Shown here piece by piece: positions 6,347-13,068 of a stretch of DNA of 13,068 nucleotides. Source of the DNA: Armatimonadota bacterium. Its GTDB lineage: Bacteria; Armatimonadota; UBA5829. The DNA lies in contig JAMCYN010000081.1 of NCBI GenBank assembly GCA_023474015.1, positions 1 to 13,068 of the forward strand, read 5' to 3'. A program made the translations under genes and the position numbers. Under the pieces are notes generated by a model, which had not been told where the DNA came from, ran no database searches, and worked only from the letters and a program-made list of their open reading frames with translations. Numbering within the stretch: the stretch's first letter is position 1; each line of letters begins with the position of its first letter.

Positions 6347-7435
6347 ATGATTGCGTGTAGACAATGTATCCTGGACCTGAAGCCATACGTGCCCGGAAAG
6401 CCGATTGAGGAGGTCAAGAGGGAGTTGGGGATCGATGATGTGATCAAGCTCGCGTCGAACGAGAACCCCTTCGGCCCCTCGCACGTGGCGATCAAGGCGA
6501 TGCGGGAGGCGCTCAATGACGCGGCGCTTTACCCTGACGGAAGCTGCTTCGAGCTTAGAAACGCGCTTGCCCCGCATCTGGGCGTTGACGGCGATATGCT
6601 CATATTCGGCGCGGGTGGGGATGAGGTCATCTTCTATCTCGGCATGGCCTATCTCGATTGCGGCGATGAGGTGGTTCAGGCGGACCCGAGCTTTATGGAA
6701 TACAAGGCGGCGGCTACCATTATGGACTGCCCCGTGCGCATGACTCCTCTCAAGGATTGGACGCACGACCTAGACGCCATGCTTGCTCAGGTGAATGAGC
6801 GCACTAAAGTCTTCGTGATTACGAACCCGAACAACCCGACGGGCACGATAGTCTCCGCCGATGAGGTCGAACGTGTTCTGGATAGGCTCCCCGAGCGCTG
6901 CATTGCCCTGCTGGACGAAGCGTATTACGAATACGTGGACGATCTGAACTACACCCGCTCAATCGAGTGGGCGAAGCAGGGGCGCAACGTGCTTGTATTG
7001 CGCACGTTCTCCAAGATTTACGGACTGGCGGGCCTGCGCGTCGGATATGGAATCGGGCCTAAGCATATTGTTCAGTCGCTGGAGAGGGTGCGCGCGCCGT
7101 TCAATGTGAACAGCATCGCTCAGGTGGGCGCGATTGCCAGCCTGTCGGACCCGAATCAGGTGAGGCGCAGCGTCGAGCAAAACAGGCGGGCCAAGGAATA
7201 TTTCTATCGCGAGCTTGACAGGATGGGCCTGCCGTATACTCCTACCCAGGCGAACTTCGTATGGATGGATGTCCAGCGCGACAGCCAGGAGGTCTTCAAG
7301 GCTCTCCTATTGCGGGGCGTGATCGTGCGGACCGGCGATATATTCGGCAGCCCGACGCACATCAGGGTCACAACCGGCACCGACGCCCAAAACCAGCGCT
7401 TCATAGCCTCGCTCGGGGAGGTGCTTGGAAAATGA
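6347..7435 (+). CDS. hisC: Histidinol-phosphate / aromatic aminotransferase
   Basis: This 362-residue PLP enzyme of fold type I converts imidazole-acetol phosphate to histidinol phosphate. The N-terminal [18 protein letters not shown] in the middle, LLDEAYYEY, and [17 protein letters not shown] carrying the PLP lysine Lys223 are all classical HisC motifs. Length is normal. An in-frame TGA ends at 6346, so the ATG at 6347 is the first possible start; the ribosome-binding site (GGGA, about 12 nt away) is weak. The stop overlaps the aroF start as ATGA. No other his gene is present, and two tyrosine/phenylalanine pathway genes follow, so it probably also serves as the aromatic aminotransferase, as HisC does in the Bacillus trp-hisC-tyrA arrangement. 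The dual role is inference; the family is secure. Confidence 0.95.
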   Translation: MIACRQCILDLKPYVPGKPIEEVKRELGIDDVIKLASNENPFGPSHVAIKAMREALNDAALYPDGSCFELRNALAPHLGVDGDMLIFGAGGDEVIFYLGMAYLDCGDEVVQADPSFMEYKAAATIMDCPVRMTPLKDWTHDLDAMLAQVNERTKVFVITNPNNPTGTIVSADEVERVLDRLPERCIALLDEAYYEYVDDLNYTRSIEWAKQGRNVLVLRTFSKIYGLAGLRVGYGIGPKHIVQSLERVRAPFNVNSIAQVGAIASLSDPNQVRRSVEQNRRAKEYFYRELDRMGLPYTPTQANFVWMDVQRDSQEVFKALLLRGVIVRTGDIFGSPTHIRVTTGTDAQNQRFIASLGEVLGK

Positions 7436-8454
7436 TTATTATCCTGGCCCCATCCGCGACGGACGGCGATGTTGAGGAACTGGTGACCAACCTCAAGGAG
7501 CGCGGCTACGGCGTGCACCTTTCGAAGGGCGTGGAGAAGACGGTTGTAGGCGTAATCGGCGCGCACGATGATGTTAAACCGATGATAGCGGAGCAGTTGT
7601 CGTCGCTTGCCTACGTCGAGCGGGTCGTCCCGATCTTGAAGCCGTTTAAGGTCGTGAGCCGCGAGTTTCACCCGGACAAGACCATTATCAAGGTGCGCGG
7701 GGTGGATATCGGCGCGCAGAAGATAGTGGTGATCGCCGGTCCGTGCGCGGTGGAGACCGAGGAGCAGACGCTTGAGGTCGCGAAGGCGGTCAAGGCGTCC
7801 GGCGCGAGTATTCTACGAGGCGGCGCATTCAAACCGAGCACATCGCCATATAGCTTCCACGGCCTGGGAGAGGATGCGCTGAAAATCCTCGCCACGGCTC
7901 GCGAGGCGACAGGGATGCCCATCATTACCGAGGTTATGGACACGCGCGATGTCGAGATGGTCGCGCGATACGCCGACATCCTCCAGGTCGGCACTCGGAA
8001 TATGACCAATTACGCGCTCCTGCAGGAGGTCGGCTGCATCAAGATGCCGGTGATGCTCAAGCGCGGTATGTCATCGACTATCGAGGAGTGGCTGCAGGCC
8101 GCCGAATACATCGCCAACCGCGGCAACTATGAGATAATGCTGTGCGAGCGTGGAATCCGCACGTTCGAGACGTATACGCGCAACACGTTCGATGTAAGCT
8201 CGATCCCCGCCATATCGGGCCTGAGCCATCTGCCCGTGATCGCCGATCCGAGTCACGGCACGGGGCGATTCTCCCTGGTGGGACCCGTGTCGCGGGCGTC
8301 GGTGGCTGCGGGAGCCGACGGGCTTATGATCGAGGTCCACCCGCACCCGGAAAAAGCCCTCAAGGACGGAGCGCAGTCGTTGACTCCCCAGAACTTCGAC
8401 AACATGATGAAAGAGCTCGGAGCCGTGGCGCGCGCCGTTGGAAGATACACCTGA
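7432..8454 (+). CDS. aroF: DAHP synthase, type I-beta with N-terminal regulatory domain
   Basis: The enzyme condenses phosphoenolpyruvate and erythrose 4-phosphate, the first shikimate step. It has 340 residues. Residues 1 to about 70 form the ferredoxin-like domain ([18 protein letters not shown]) that in Thermotoga-type enzymes mediates tyrosine/phenylalanine inhibition. The barrel follows, with VIAGPCAVE bearing the metal-ligand Cys, [27 protein letters not shown], and [10 protein letters not shown] with the metal ligands. The normally near-invariant KPRTSPY motif reads KPSTSPY (Lys134-Pro-Ser136-Thr137), replacing the arginine that contacts the erythrose 4-phosphate phosphate, and the following Gln is His. 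The ATG at 7432 overlaps the hisC stop by 4 nt, and its TGA shares one base with the tyrA ATG, so the three genes are translationally coupled. The open frame extends upstream inside hisC, but family length fixes this start. Confidence 0.94.
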   Translation: MIIILAPSATDGDVEELVTNLKERGYGVHLSKGVEKTVVGVIGAHDDVKPMIAEQLSSLAYVERVVPILKPFKVVSREFHPDKTIIKVRGVDIGAQKIVVIAGPCAVETEEQTLEVAKAVKASGASILRGGAFKPSTSPYSFHGLGEDALKILATAREATGMPIITEVMDTRDVEMVARYADILQVGTRNMTNYALLQEVGCIKMPVMLKRGMSSTIEEWLQAAEYIANRGNYEIMLCERGIRTFETYTRNTFDVSSIPAISGLSHLPVIADPSHGTGRFSLVGPVSRASVAAGADGLMIEVHPHPEKALKDGAQSLTPQNFDNMMKELGAVARAVGRYT

Positions 8455-9350
8455 TGCGAGCCCTCGAAGATATCGATCCCATATTTGACACTATCGCTAT
8501 CGTCGGCGTCGGCCTGATCGGCGGGTCGCTCGGAATGGCGGCCAAGAAGCGCGGGCTGGCCGGGCGGGTGATCGGAATCGGGCGGACCGAGCAAAAGCTG
8601 ATGCGCGCCAAGATCCTCGGCGCTATCGACGATTATTCCCTTGACCTTGCCAATGGCGCGGCGGAGGCGGATCTGGTCGTGATCTGCACGCCGGTCAGGG
8701 ATGTGGTACCCACGCTTGAAGTGCTCGCGCCAAGCCTCAAGCCCGGCGCGATCGTGACCGATGTCGGCAGCACCAAGGGCGAAATAACGAGCGACGCGGC
8801 AAAGGTGATGCCGGATGGCGCGCACTTCGTAGGTGGGCACCCGATGGCGGGGTCCGAACAGACCGGAGTCGAGGCGGCGTTTCCCGACCTGTTCTTGGGG
8901 GCGACCTACGTGGTGACTCCAACCCGGTCCACCGATCTTGCGGCGATGGGGAAAGTTGTCGCGTTCGCGGAGGCTATCGGGGCGAGGGTCGAGATAATGA
9001 GCCCCGAGGAGCACGACATGGCCGCCGCGATTATCAGCCACCTGCCGCACGTTATATCCGGCGCCCTGCTTCAGGCGGCCGAGAAGGCTCAGCGCGAGTC
9101 GGGCAAGCTATTCGGCATGGCGGCTGGGAGTTTTCGCGATCTTACGCGAATTTCGAGTAGTTCGCCCGAGCTGTGGCGGGATATATGCTTGACCAACCGA
9201 ATGCCATTACTTGAGGCCATAGGTGAGTTGCAGGGATTTTTGGCCAAATTCAAGATGGCGCTGATGACGGGAGATGAGGGGGCGGTAAATCGATTCTTCG
9301 AACAAGCCTGCCAAATCAGGAAGACGTATATGAAAATTGCAAAAGACTAG
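8454..9350 (+). CDS. tyrA: Prephenate dehydrogenase
   Basis: The enzyme oxidatively decarboxylates prephenate to 4-hydroxyphenylpyruvate using NAD(P), in tyrosine synthesis. The protein has 298 residues. The Rossmann motif GVGLIGGSLG lies near residues 18-27; VGGHPMAGSEQTG and the catalytic-site SHLPH motif follow, and the all-helical dimerisation region ends at YMKIAKD. There is no C-terminal ACT domain, which many Clostridial TyrA proteins have, so feedback control may rest on the AroF regulatory domain. The ATG at 8454 overlaps the aroF TGA by one base. A longer frame opening inside aroF is an artefact. The product feeds the HisC-type aminotransferase encoded two genes upstream. Confidence 0.94.
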   Translation: MRALEDIDPIFDTIAIVGVGLIGGSLGMAAKKRGLAGRVIGIGRTEQKLMRAKILGAIDDYSLDLANGAAEADLVVICTPVRDVVPTLEVLAPSLKPGAIVTDVGSTKGEITSDAAKVMPDGAHFVGGHPMAGSEQTGVEAAFPDLFLGATYVVTPTRSTDLAAMGKVVAFAEAIGARVEIMSPEEHDMAAAIISHLPHVISGALLQAAEKAQRESGKLFGMAAGSFRDLTRISSSSPELWRDICLTNRMPLLEAIGELQGFLAKFKMALMTGDEGAVNRFFEQACQIRKTYMKIAKD

Positions 9351-10017
9351 GCCGATAATCGCCATCGACGGCCCCGCTGGAGCCGGTAAGAGCACGGTCG
9401 CGCGGATGGTCGCCGAGAGGCTTGGATACTTATATATCGACACCGGAGCAATGTATCGCGCGGTCGCGTGGAAGGTGATCCAGGAGAGGATTCCGCTGTC
9501 GGATCACGCCAAGATCGCCGCGTTGGCCAGGCAGACCGATCTCCACTTCGCTTTTGTCGACGGCGAGCAGCATATTTTCGCGAACGACGAGGATGTCACT
9601 CAGGCCATCCGGACCCCGGAGGCTACGCGGCTGTCATCACCCGTCAGCGCGATTCAGGGTGTGAGAAAGCGCCTGGTGGAGCTTCAGCGCAAGATGGGGG
9701 AGCAGGGCGGCGTGGTGATGGAGGGGCGGGATATCGGCACTGTGGTTTTTCCGAAGGCGGAGGTTAAGGTGTTTCTGACGGCCTCCGTCACCGAGAGGGC
9801 GCGCCGACGGGCCGAACAGCTCGCGGAAATGGGTATGCCCGCCGACCTTGAGCAGATCGCCGCCGACATTCGGGAGCGAGACCTGCGCGACAGCTCCCGA
9901 CGCCATGCGCCCCTCAAGCAGGCTTGCGATGCTCGACTCGTGGAGACGGATAATATGAGTGTGGATCAAGTGGTGGATAAGATCATCGCCATCCACAATG
10001 AGAAGGTGAACGGGTAG
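9337..10017 (+). CDS. cmk: Cytidylate kinase
   Basis: It phosphorylates CMP and dCMP with ATP. The protein has 226 residues. IAIDGPAGAGKST is the P-loop, GYLYIDTGAMYRA the nucleotide-binding segment typical of Cmk, and MEGRDIGTVVFP with the arginine-rich RARRRAEQL lid are diagnostic. The start must be the TTG at 9337: an in-frame TGA lies at 9331-9333 and no ATG or GTG occurs before the P-loop. The gene overlaps the end of tyrA by 14 nt, so translation is probably coupled. AGGA is about 13 nt upstream, a poor spacing. In many relatives aroA sits between tyrA and cmk; here it is absent. Confidence 0.95.
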   Translation: MQKTRPIIAIDGPAGAGKSTVARMVAERLGYLYIDTGAMYRAVAWKVIQERIPLSDHAKIAALARQTDLHFAFVDGEQHIFANDEDVTQAIRTPEATRLSSPVSAIQGVRKRLVELQRKMGEQGGVVMEGRDIGTVVFPKAEVKVFLTASVTERARRRAEQLAEMGMPADLEQIAADIRERDLRDSSRRHAPLKQACDARLVETDNMSVDQVVDKIIAIHNEKVNG

Positions 10018-10095
10018 GGAATTTTCATCGCGAAAGCCCGAAAGGGGATAGAAAGTCTGGCAGTTCCTATGCTTGAGGGTGCAGTGCGATCAAAA

Positions 10096-10145
10096 CGGGC
10101 AGGAATGCCCGGAAAGACCGGTCCGGGGCAGGAATACCCCGGACC
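10096..10145. repeat. Two tandem hairpins with a shared AGGAAT loop
   Basis: Hairpin one is CGGGC (10096-10100), loop AGGAAT, GCCCG (10107-10111). Hairpin two is GGTCCGGGG (10120-10128), loop CAGGAATA, CCCCGGACC (10137-10145), a perfect 9-bp stem. Both present CAGGAAT at the loop while the stems differ, the pattern expected when the loop sequence is what is recognised. No T-run follows, so they are not ordinary intrinsic terminators. Confidence 0.7.
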
Positions 10146-10173
10146 ATCAGGGACCATCATCATCAGGACCATC
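10141..10173. repeat. Three short direct repeats of GGACCATC
   Basis: GGACCATC starts at 10141, 10151 and 10166. The first copy overlaps the right arm of the second hairpin. The spacings are 10 and 15 nt. They may be simple slippage products or protein sites; nothing more can be said. Confidence 0.5.
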
Positions 10174-10256
10174 GTTATCACCTACGTCCTTTGTGTTTCC
10201 AACTTTCGGTTTTTCGGTAATTTCGTGCTTTCGCGATTAAATAGGGTGCTTATCTG

Positions 10257-10871
10257 ATGCTTTACTGGGTCGGGGCGACACTGTCGGCAATGATTTGCCG
10301 CGTATTCGGGCGATGGCGGGTGATCGGGCGCGAGAATGTGCCGAAGACCGGCGGGGCGCTGCTGTGTGGGAATCATGTCAGCTATATCGATCCGCCCGCG
10401 CTCGGCGCGCGTTCGGGCAGGTTGGTGCATTTCATGGCCAAGCTGGAGCTGTTTCAGATTCCTGTGCTGGGGTTTCTGATCCGGAAAGTCGGCGCGTTTC
10501 CGGTAAAGCGGGGGACAGCCGACCGCGCCGCCCTCAAAAAGGCCATCGAGCTGCTGCAGTCCGGCGAGGTTGTTGGAATGTTTCCCGAGGGCAAGCGGAG
10601 TCTCGATGGGGAGCTACAGCCGGCGGAGGCCGGGGTTGGTATGATTGTCCTGCGTGCCAAGGTCCCCGTGATTCCCGTGGCGCTGGTGAACACCGAGAAG
10701 CTCCTGCCGCCACATTCGTTCCTACTCAAATTCTCTCGGGTGACAGTGGTCTATGGGACGCCCGTGCCACTCGAGGACCTTTACGATCAGAGTGGCCGCG
10801 AGGCCGTGGAAGAGGCGGGTCGAAGGATCATGGCGGCAGTCGGTGAGTTGCTGGGGAAATACAGGGCGTAG
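10257..10871 (+). CDS. plsC: 1-acyl-sn-glycerol-3-phosphate acyltransferase
   Basis: It acylates lysophosphatidic acid to phosphatidic acid at the membrane in phospholipid synthesis. The protein has 204 residues, within the range of short bacterial PlsC. The catalytic HX4D motif is NHVSYID, motif III is FPEGKRS (usually FPEGTRS), and VPVIPVAL is the last block. The N-terminus (MLYWVGATLSAMICRVFG) is a hydrophobic, membrane-associating segment. The ATG at 10257 follows the structured repeat by 15 nt and has only a weak AGGG 11 nt or so upstream. The cmk-plsC order is common in Clostridia-like genomes, so it is probably read from the hisC operon, though the intervening element could alter that. 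Confidence 0.92.
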   Translation: MLYWVGATLSAMICRVFGRWRVIGRENVPKTGGALLCGNHVSYIDPPALGARSGRLVHFMAKLELFQIPVLGFLIRKVGAFPVKRGTADRAALKKAIELLQSGEVVGMFPEGKRSLDGELQPAEAGVGMIVLRAKVPVIPVALVNTEKLLPPHSFLLKFSRVTVVYGTPVPLEDLYDQSGREAVEEAGRRIMAAVGELLGKYRA

Positions 10872-10889
10872 AATGCTCGGGCCATTTCC

Positions 10890-10919
10890 TTTACAATGCT
10901 TCCAGGGCGGGGTTATAAT
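10890..10919 (+). promoter_or_regulatory. Strong promoter of rpiB-glyA
   Basis: TTTACA (10890-10895) and a perfect TATAAT (10914-10919) are 18 nt apart. Transcription would start near 10926, giving a leader of about 15 nt in which GGGAG (10927-10931) serves the ATG at 10941. It excludes the upstream in-frame starts at 10896 and 10920. The promoter begins 19 nt after the plsC stop, marking a new transcription unit. Confidence 0.7.
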
Positions 10920-10940
10920 ATGGCCTGGGAGTGTGAAGCA

Positions 10941-11432
10941 ATGAATGAAAACCAGAGCGGCGGGAACGCCGTTATCGCAATTGGATCTGATCACGCGGGT
11001 TATCCTCTCAAAGAGGCGCTTATCGAGGAACTGACGACTTTGGGCTACCAGTTCAAAGACTTCGGCACATTTTCGCTTGAGTCGGTTGATTACCCCGACA
11101 TTGGCCGCGAGGTCGCCGAAGCTGTGGCGGCGGGGAAGTTCGAGCGGGCCATATTGATCTGCGGAACGGGTATCGGAATATCGATAACCGCGAATAAGGT
11201 AAAGGGCATCCGAGCGGCGGTGTGTTCCGAATCGTTTTCGGCGAGGATGTCCAGGGCGCACAACGACGCGAACGTCCTCGCGATGGGCGCGCGAGTAGTC
11301 GGGACGGGGCTTGCCGTGGAGATCGCCAAGGCGTTCCTCGAAACGGAGTTTGAAGCCGGTCGCCACAAGCGGAGAGTCGATAAGATCGAAGCGCTTGATA
11401 ATAGCGAGGAGGGGACCTGTGGGTGTAAGTGA
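10941..11432 (+). CDS. rpiB: Ribose-5-phosphate isomerase B
   Basis: It interconverts ribose 5-phosphate and ribulose 5-phosphate in the pentose phosphate pathway. The protein has 163 residues. [10 protein letters not shown] at the N-terminus, [14 protein letters not shown] with the catalytic Cys, and [18 protein letters not shown] identify the RpiB/LacAB family. The ATG at 10941 has GGGAG 9 nt upstream and lies just after the likely transcription start, so the longer frame opening at 10896 is rejected. The C-terminus extends some 10 residues beyond the usual end and finishes CGCK, encoded by bases that also hold the glyA ribosome-binding site and first codons. The 14-nt overlap with glyA suggests coupled translation. 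The rpiB-glyA pairing is common in Firmicutes and related bacteria. Confidence 0.94.
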   Translation: MNENQSGGNAVIAIGSDHAGYPLKEALIEELTTLGYQFKDFGTFSLESVDYPDIGREVAEAVAAGKFERAILICGTGIGISITANKVKGIRAAVCSESFSARMSRAHNDANVLAMGARVVGTGLAVEIAKAFLETEFEAGRHKRRVDKIEALDNSEEGTCGCK

Positions 11433-12708
11433 GATTGCGAGCAAGATCGTTAGCGAGATAAACGCGCCGCTGGATCAGGTGGACCCGGAGGTCGCTGAAC
11501 TTATACAACGGGAAGTCAAGCGCCAGAACGACAAGATCGTCCTGATCGCGTCGGAGAACTATGCCAGCAAGGCCATCATGGAGGCGCAGGGGTCGCCCCT
11601 CACGAACAAGTATGCCGAGGGTTACCCAGGCAAGCGCTACTACGGCGGATGCGAGAACGTGGACGCGATTGAGTCCCTCGCCATTCAGCGCGCCAAGGTG
11701 CTTTTCGGCGCTGACCATGTGAACGTCCAGCCTCACTCGGGCTCCCAGGCCAACCAGGCCGCTTACTTCGCGTTTATGAAACCGGGGGACAGGTTTCTGT
11801 CCATGGAGCTTGCACACGGCGGGCATCTAACGCACGGCAGCCACGTCAATTTCTCGGGAATCCTATACGATCCGTGCTACTATGGGGTCGATCCTGAGAC
11901 CGAGATGCTCAACTACGACGAGATCGAGCGCCTCGCGAGAGACTGCCAACCGAAGATGATTATGACGGGCGCGACTGTCTATCCCAGGTTTTGGGACTGG
12001 GAGCGCCTGCGGAAAATCGCCGATGGAGTGGGGGCCATACTGGTGGCCGACATCGCCCACATCGCCGGGCTGGTCGCGGGGGGCGAGCATCCGTCGCCGG
12101 TGCCGTATTGCCAGGTCGTTACTTTCACCACCCATAAGACCCTTCGCGGACCAAGAGCGGGCATTATTCTATGCCAGGAGCCCTATGCCCAGGCGATAGA
12201 CAAGGCGGTGTTTCCCGGTTTGCAGGGCGGGCCGCTGGAGCATGTGATCGCAGCGAAGGCCGTATGTCTGCACGAGGCATTGCAGCCGTCATTCAAGGAT
12301 TATCAGCGGCAGATCAGGCTCAACGCCGCCGCGCTTGCCAAGGCTGTCTCACAAAGAGGATTGCGCCTTGTGAGCGGCGGGACCGATAACCATTTGATGC
12401 TGGTGGATGTGTCCGCGATGGGTATTACCGGCAAAGCGGCGCAGGAAGTGCTGGACGTGACGGGTATAGTCGCGAACAAGAACATGATCCCGTTCGACAA
12501 GCAGAAGCCGATGGTGACCAGCGGCATCAGGCTCGGCACTCCTTGCGTGACCACGCGAGGGATGAATGAACCGGAGATGGAAAAGATCGCGGACTTGATC
12601 GTCCGCTGCCTCAAGCACATCTCCGATTCATCGGACGATATCGCCGAGCGGTCCAGGATTGCGAGAGAAGTCAAGGAACTTACGGCGGCGTTTCCGGTAT
12701 ACTTGTAG
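11419..12708 (+). CDS. glyA: Serine hydroxymethyltransferase
   Basis: This PLP enzyme interconverts serine and glycine with tetrahydrofolate, feeding one-carbon metabolism. It has 429 residues, the normal size. The motifs are [47 protein letters not shown] and [12 protein letters not shown], in which Lys240 is the PLP lysine. The GTG at 11419 is chosen because AGGAGG (11407-11412) sits 6 nt upstream and the family N-terminus begins there; the frame is open further upstream, but only in rpiB antiframe sequence. It overlaps rpiB by 14 nt and shares its promoter. The protein ends at TAG 12706-12708, directly followed by a heptamer repeat. Confidence 0.96.
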   Translation: MGVSEIASKIVSEINAPLDQVDPEVAELIQREVKRQNDKIVLIASENYASKAIMEAQGSPLTNKYAEGYPGKRYYGGCENVDAIESLAIQRAKVLFGADHVNVQPHSGSQANQAAYFAFMKPGDRFLSMELAHGGHLTHGSHVNFSGILYDPCYYGVDPETEMLNYDEIERLARDCQPKMIMTGATVYPRFWDWERLRKIADGVGAILVADIAHIAGLVAGGEHPSPVPYCQVVTFTTHKTLRGPRAGIILCQEPYAQAIDKAVFPGLQGGPLEHVIAAKAVCLHEALQPSFKDYQRQIRLNAAALAKAVSQRGLRLVSGGTDNHLMLVDVSAMGITGKAAQEVLDVTGIVANKNMIPFDKQKPMVTSGIRLGTPCVTTRGMNEPEMEKIADLIVRCLKHISDSSDDIAERSRIAREVKELTAAFPVYL

Positions 12709-12743
12709 CGGGAGAGCGGAAAGCGGAGAGTGGAAAGTGGAAA
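12708..12743. repeat. Heptamer tandem repeat (GYGGARA) just after glyA
   Basis: Four exact-length units run from 12716 to 12743: GCGGAAA, GCGGAGA, GTGGAAA, GTGGAAA. A one-base-longer unit, GCGGGAGA, precedes them at 12708-12715. The array begins on the last base of the glyA stop codon. It looks like replication slippage in a purine-rich seed and has no open frame. Confidence 0.7.
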
Positions 12744-12757
12744 GCTCGGAAGGGATG

Positions 12758-12816
12758 CGGGACCTGCGGTCCCGGCTTCGGTTGCTCCGCCTGCGGCTCC
12801 GCATTCCGAAGCAACC
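12758..12816. repeat. Hairpin cluster with two competing stems after glyA
   Basis: CGGGACC-TGC-GGTCCCG (12758-12774) is a perfect 7-bp hairpin. Next, GCTTCGG (12775-12781) can pair with CCGAAGC (12806-12812), or GGTTGC (12780-12785) with GCAACC (12811-12816); the two pairings share bases and exclude each other. GCTCCGC occurs twice in the loop (12784-12790, 12796-12802). CCTGCGG recurs in both structures. It may stabilise or end the glyA transcript, although no T-run follows. Confidence 0.55.
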
Positions 12817-12881
12817 AGGCGCGTGTTATCAATAGTGGCAATCTGGGATGTGTGATCTATTCCCATTTCGTGCTTTCGCCA

Positions 12882-12902
12882 TTTCGGGTTTTCGTGATAA
12901 AA
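12882..12902 (+). repeat. Third copy of the 21-nt intergenic repeat, upstream of the wecA-like gene
   Basis: This copy matches the inverted copy at 10023-10043 at 18 of 21 positions. Immediately before it, 12865-12879 repeats 15 nt (ATTTCGTGCTTTCGC) exactly from 10220-10234. Both plus-strand copies run into A+T-rich sequence, GATTAAAT or GATAAAAT, and lie ahead of a start codon. They may be remnants of a repeat family or shared upstream signals. Confidence 0.6.
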
Positions 12903-12946
12903 TTCCCTTCCCAATCTCTTGACTTACTAACTCAGGACTAAGCGAA

Positions 12947-13068
12947 TTGCGAACTTATACAACTGTCCTGGCCGCGCTGATTAGTTTACTGATCGCGCTT
13001 ATACTCACTCCTCGTATCCGGGTGCTCGCGATTCGGCTTGGCATTGTGGCGCATCCCGGAGGACGGCG
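12947..13068 (+). CDS. WecA/TagO/MraY-family sugar-1-phosphate transferase, 5' part only
   Basis: The family transfers a sugar 1-phosphate from a UDP-sugar to undecaprenyl phosphate in the membrane, starting cell-wall or surface-polymer synthesis. Forty codons are visible, cut by the window edge. The N-terminus has a hydrophobic membrane segment (about residues 5-21: TTVLAALISLLIALILT), then PRIRVLAIRLGIVAHPG, which matches the family segment after the first helix, normally ending in a G-x-x-D-x-P pattern; here the Asp is replaced by Ala-His. The TTG start has AGGA at 12934-12937 with 9 nt spacing; no ATG or GTG is in frame after the stop at 12920-12922. The position after rpiB-glyA fits wecA/tagO-like genes in related clusters. 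The exact substrate cannot be told. Confidence 0.72.
   Translation, partial: MRTYTTVLAALISLLIALILTPRIRVLAIRLGIVAHPGGR

Larger units (their letters stand above)
10023..10241. repeat. MITE-like structured element filling the cmk-plsC gap
   Basis: A 21-nt sequence at 10023-10043 recurs in inverted orientation at 10221-10241 with 19 of 21 positions matching; the shared core is GCTTTCGCGAT. The 177 nt between contain two tandem hairpins with the same loop motif and three copies of GGACCATC. The element occupies almost the whole non-coding interval. It has no open frame of note. It may be a non-autonomous mobile repeat or a processed RNA element in the operon transcript. The inverted repeat is seen directly; mobility is inference. 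Confidence 0.65.

Noticed and set aside
6120..6386. Minus-strand 88-residue frame over the hisC promoter
   Set aside because: It starts inside hisC, crosses its promoter and two palindromes, and has no ribosome-binding site; internal starts are no better supported.
8142..8453. Long upstream extension of the tyrA frame inside aroF
   Set aside because: It is an open off-frame of GC-rich coding sequence; TyrA homology begins at 8454, where the ATG overlaps the aroF stop.
10069..10257. Plus-strand 62-residue frame in the cmk-plsC gap
   Set aside because: It reads through the hairpins and direct repeats, with no start signal and no protein-like composition.
10896..10940. Earlier rpiB starts at 10896 and 10920
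   Set aside because: Both lie upstream of the predicted transcription start; the first is within the promoter itself.
1..13068. tRNA genes, rRNA or CRISPR arrays
   Set aside because: No cloverleaf with a T-loop signature, no rRNA-like segment, and no regularly spaced direct repeats of CRISPR length were seen on either strand by eye; a dedicated scan would settle it.

Overview
The window is bacterial. It reads as two blocks. Positions 1 to about 6.1 kb look like an accessory or mobile island: small genes, a conjugation-type ATPase, a large serine recombinase and a NACHT-type NTPase. From about 6.35 kb to the right edge lies a compact housekeeping block that is visibly richer in G+C: hisC, aroF, tyrA, cmk, plsC, rpiB, glyA and the start of a wecA/tagO-like gene. 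The organism cannot be named from this alone. Runs such as aroF-tyrA-cmk-plsC and rpiB-glyA-wecA recall Clostridia and other Terrabacteria-type lineages (Armatimonadota is one possibility), and the intergenic stretches rich in CGAAA and GGAAAG fit a GC-rich environmental lineage. That placement is inference.

Island, 1-6032. On the minus strand there is the probable first part of a gene running off the left edge (1-58) and a 66-residue protein with an excellent Shine-Dalgarno (106-306). On the plus strand come a VirD4/TraG/HerA-like ATPase without membrane segments (450-1727) and a complete large serine recombinase (1829-3349) with its own near-consensus promoter. After a 292-nt spacer holding a 20-bp imperfect inverted repeat comes a convergent minus-strand gene (3642-6032). 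It encodes a 796-residue NACHT protein with a restriction-endonuclease-like N-terminus, the architecture of bacterial NLR-like anti-phage proteins. The simplest reading is a serine-recombinase-driven island carrying a defence gene, inserted upstream of the aromatic amino acid operon.

Junction, 6033-6346. This gap between the divergent NACHT gene and hisC has two compact palindromes (6205-6223 and 6228-6240) and a recognisable promoter for hisC (6279-6308).

Core block, 6347-13068. hisC, aroF, tyrA and cmk overlap end to end and are surely cotranscribed. AroF makes DAHP and carries an N-terminal regulatory domain, TyrA oxidises prephenate, and HisC probably also transaminates the aromatic keto acids. 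No aroA lies between tyrA and cmk. The cmk-plsC gap is filled by a 219-nt MITE-like structured element. A strong promoter (TTTACA-18-TATAAT) then starts rpiB-glyA, which overlap by 14 nt. The glyA-wecA gap holds heptamer repeats, hairpins and a third copy of the repeat that flanks the cmk-plsC element.

No tRNA, rRNA or CRISPR array was seen.
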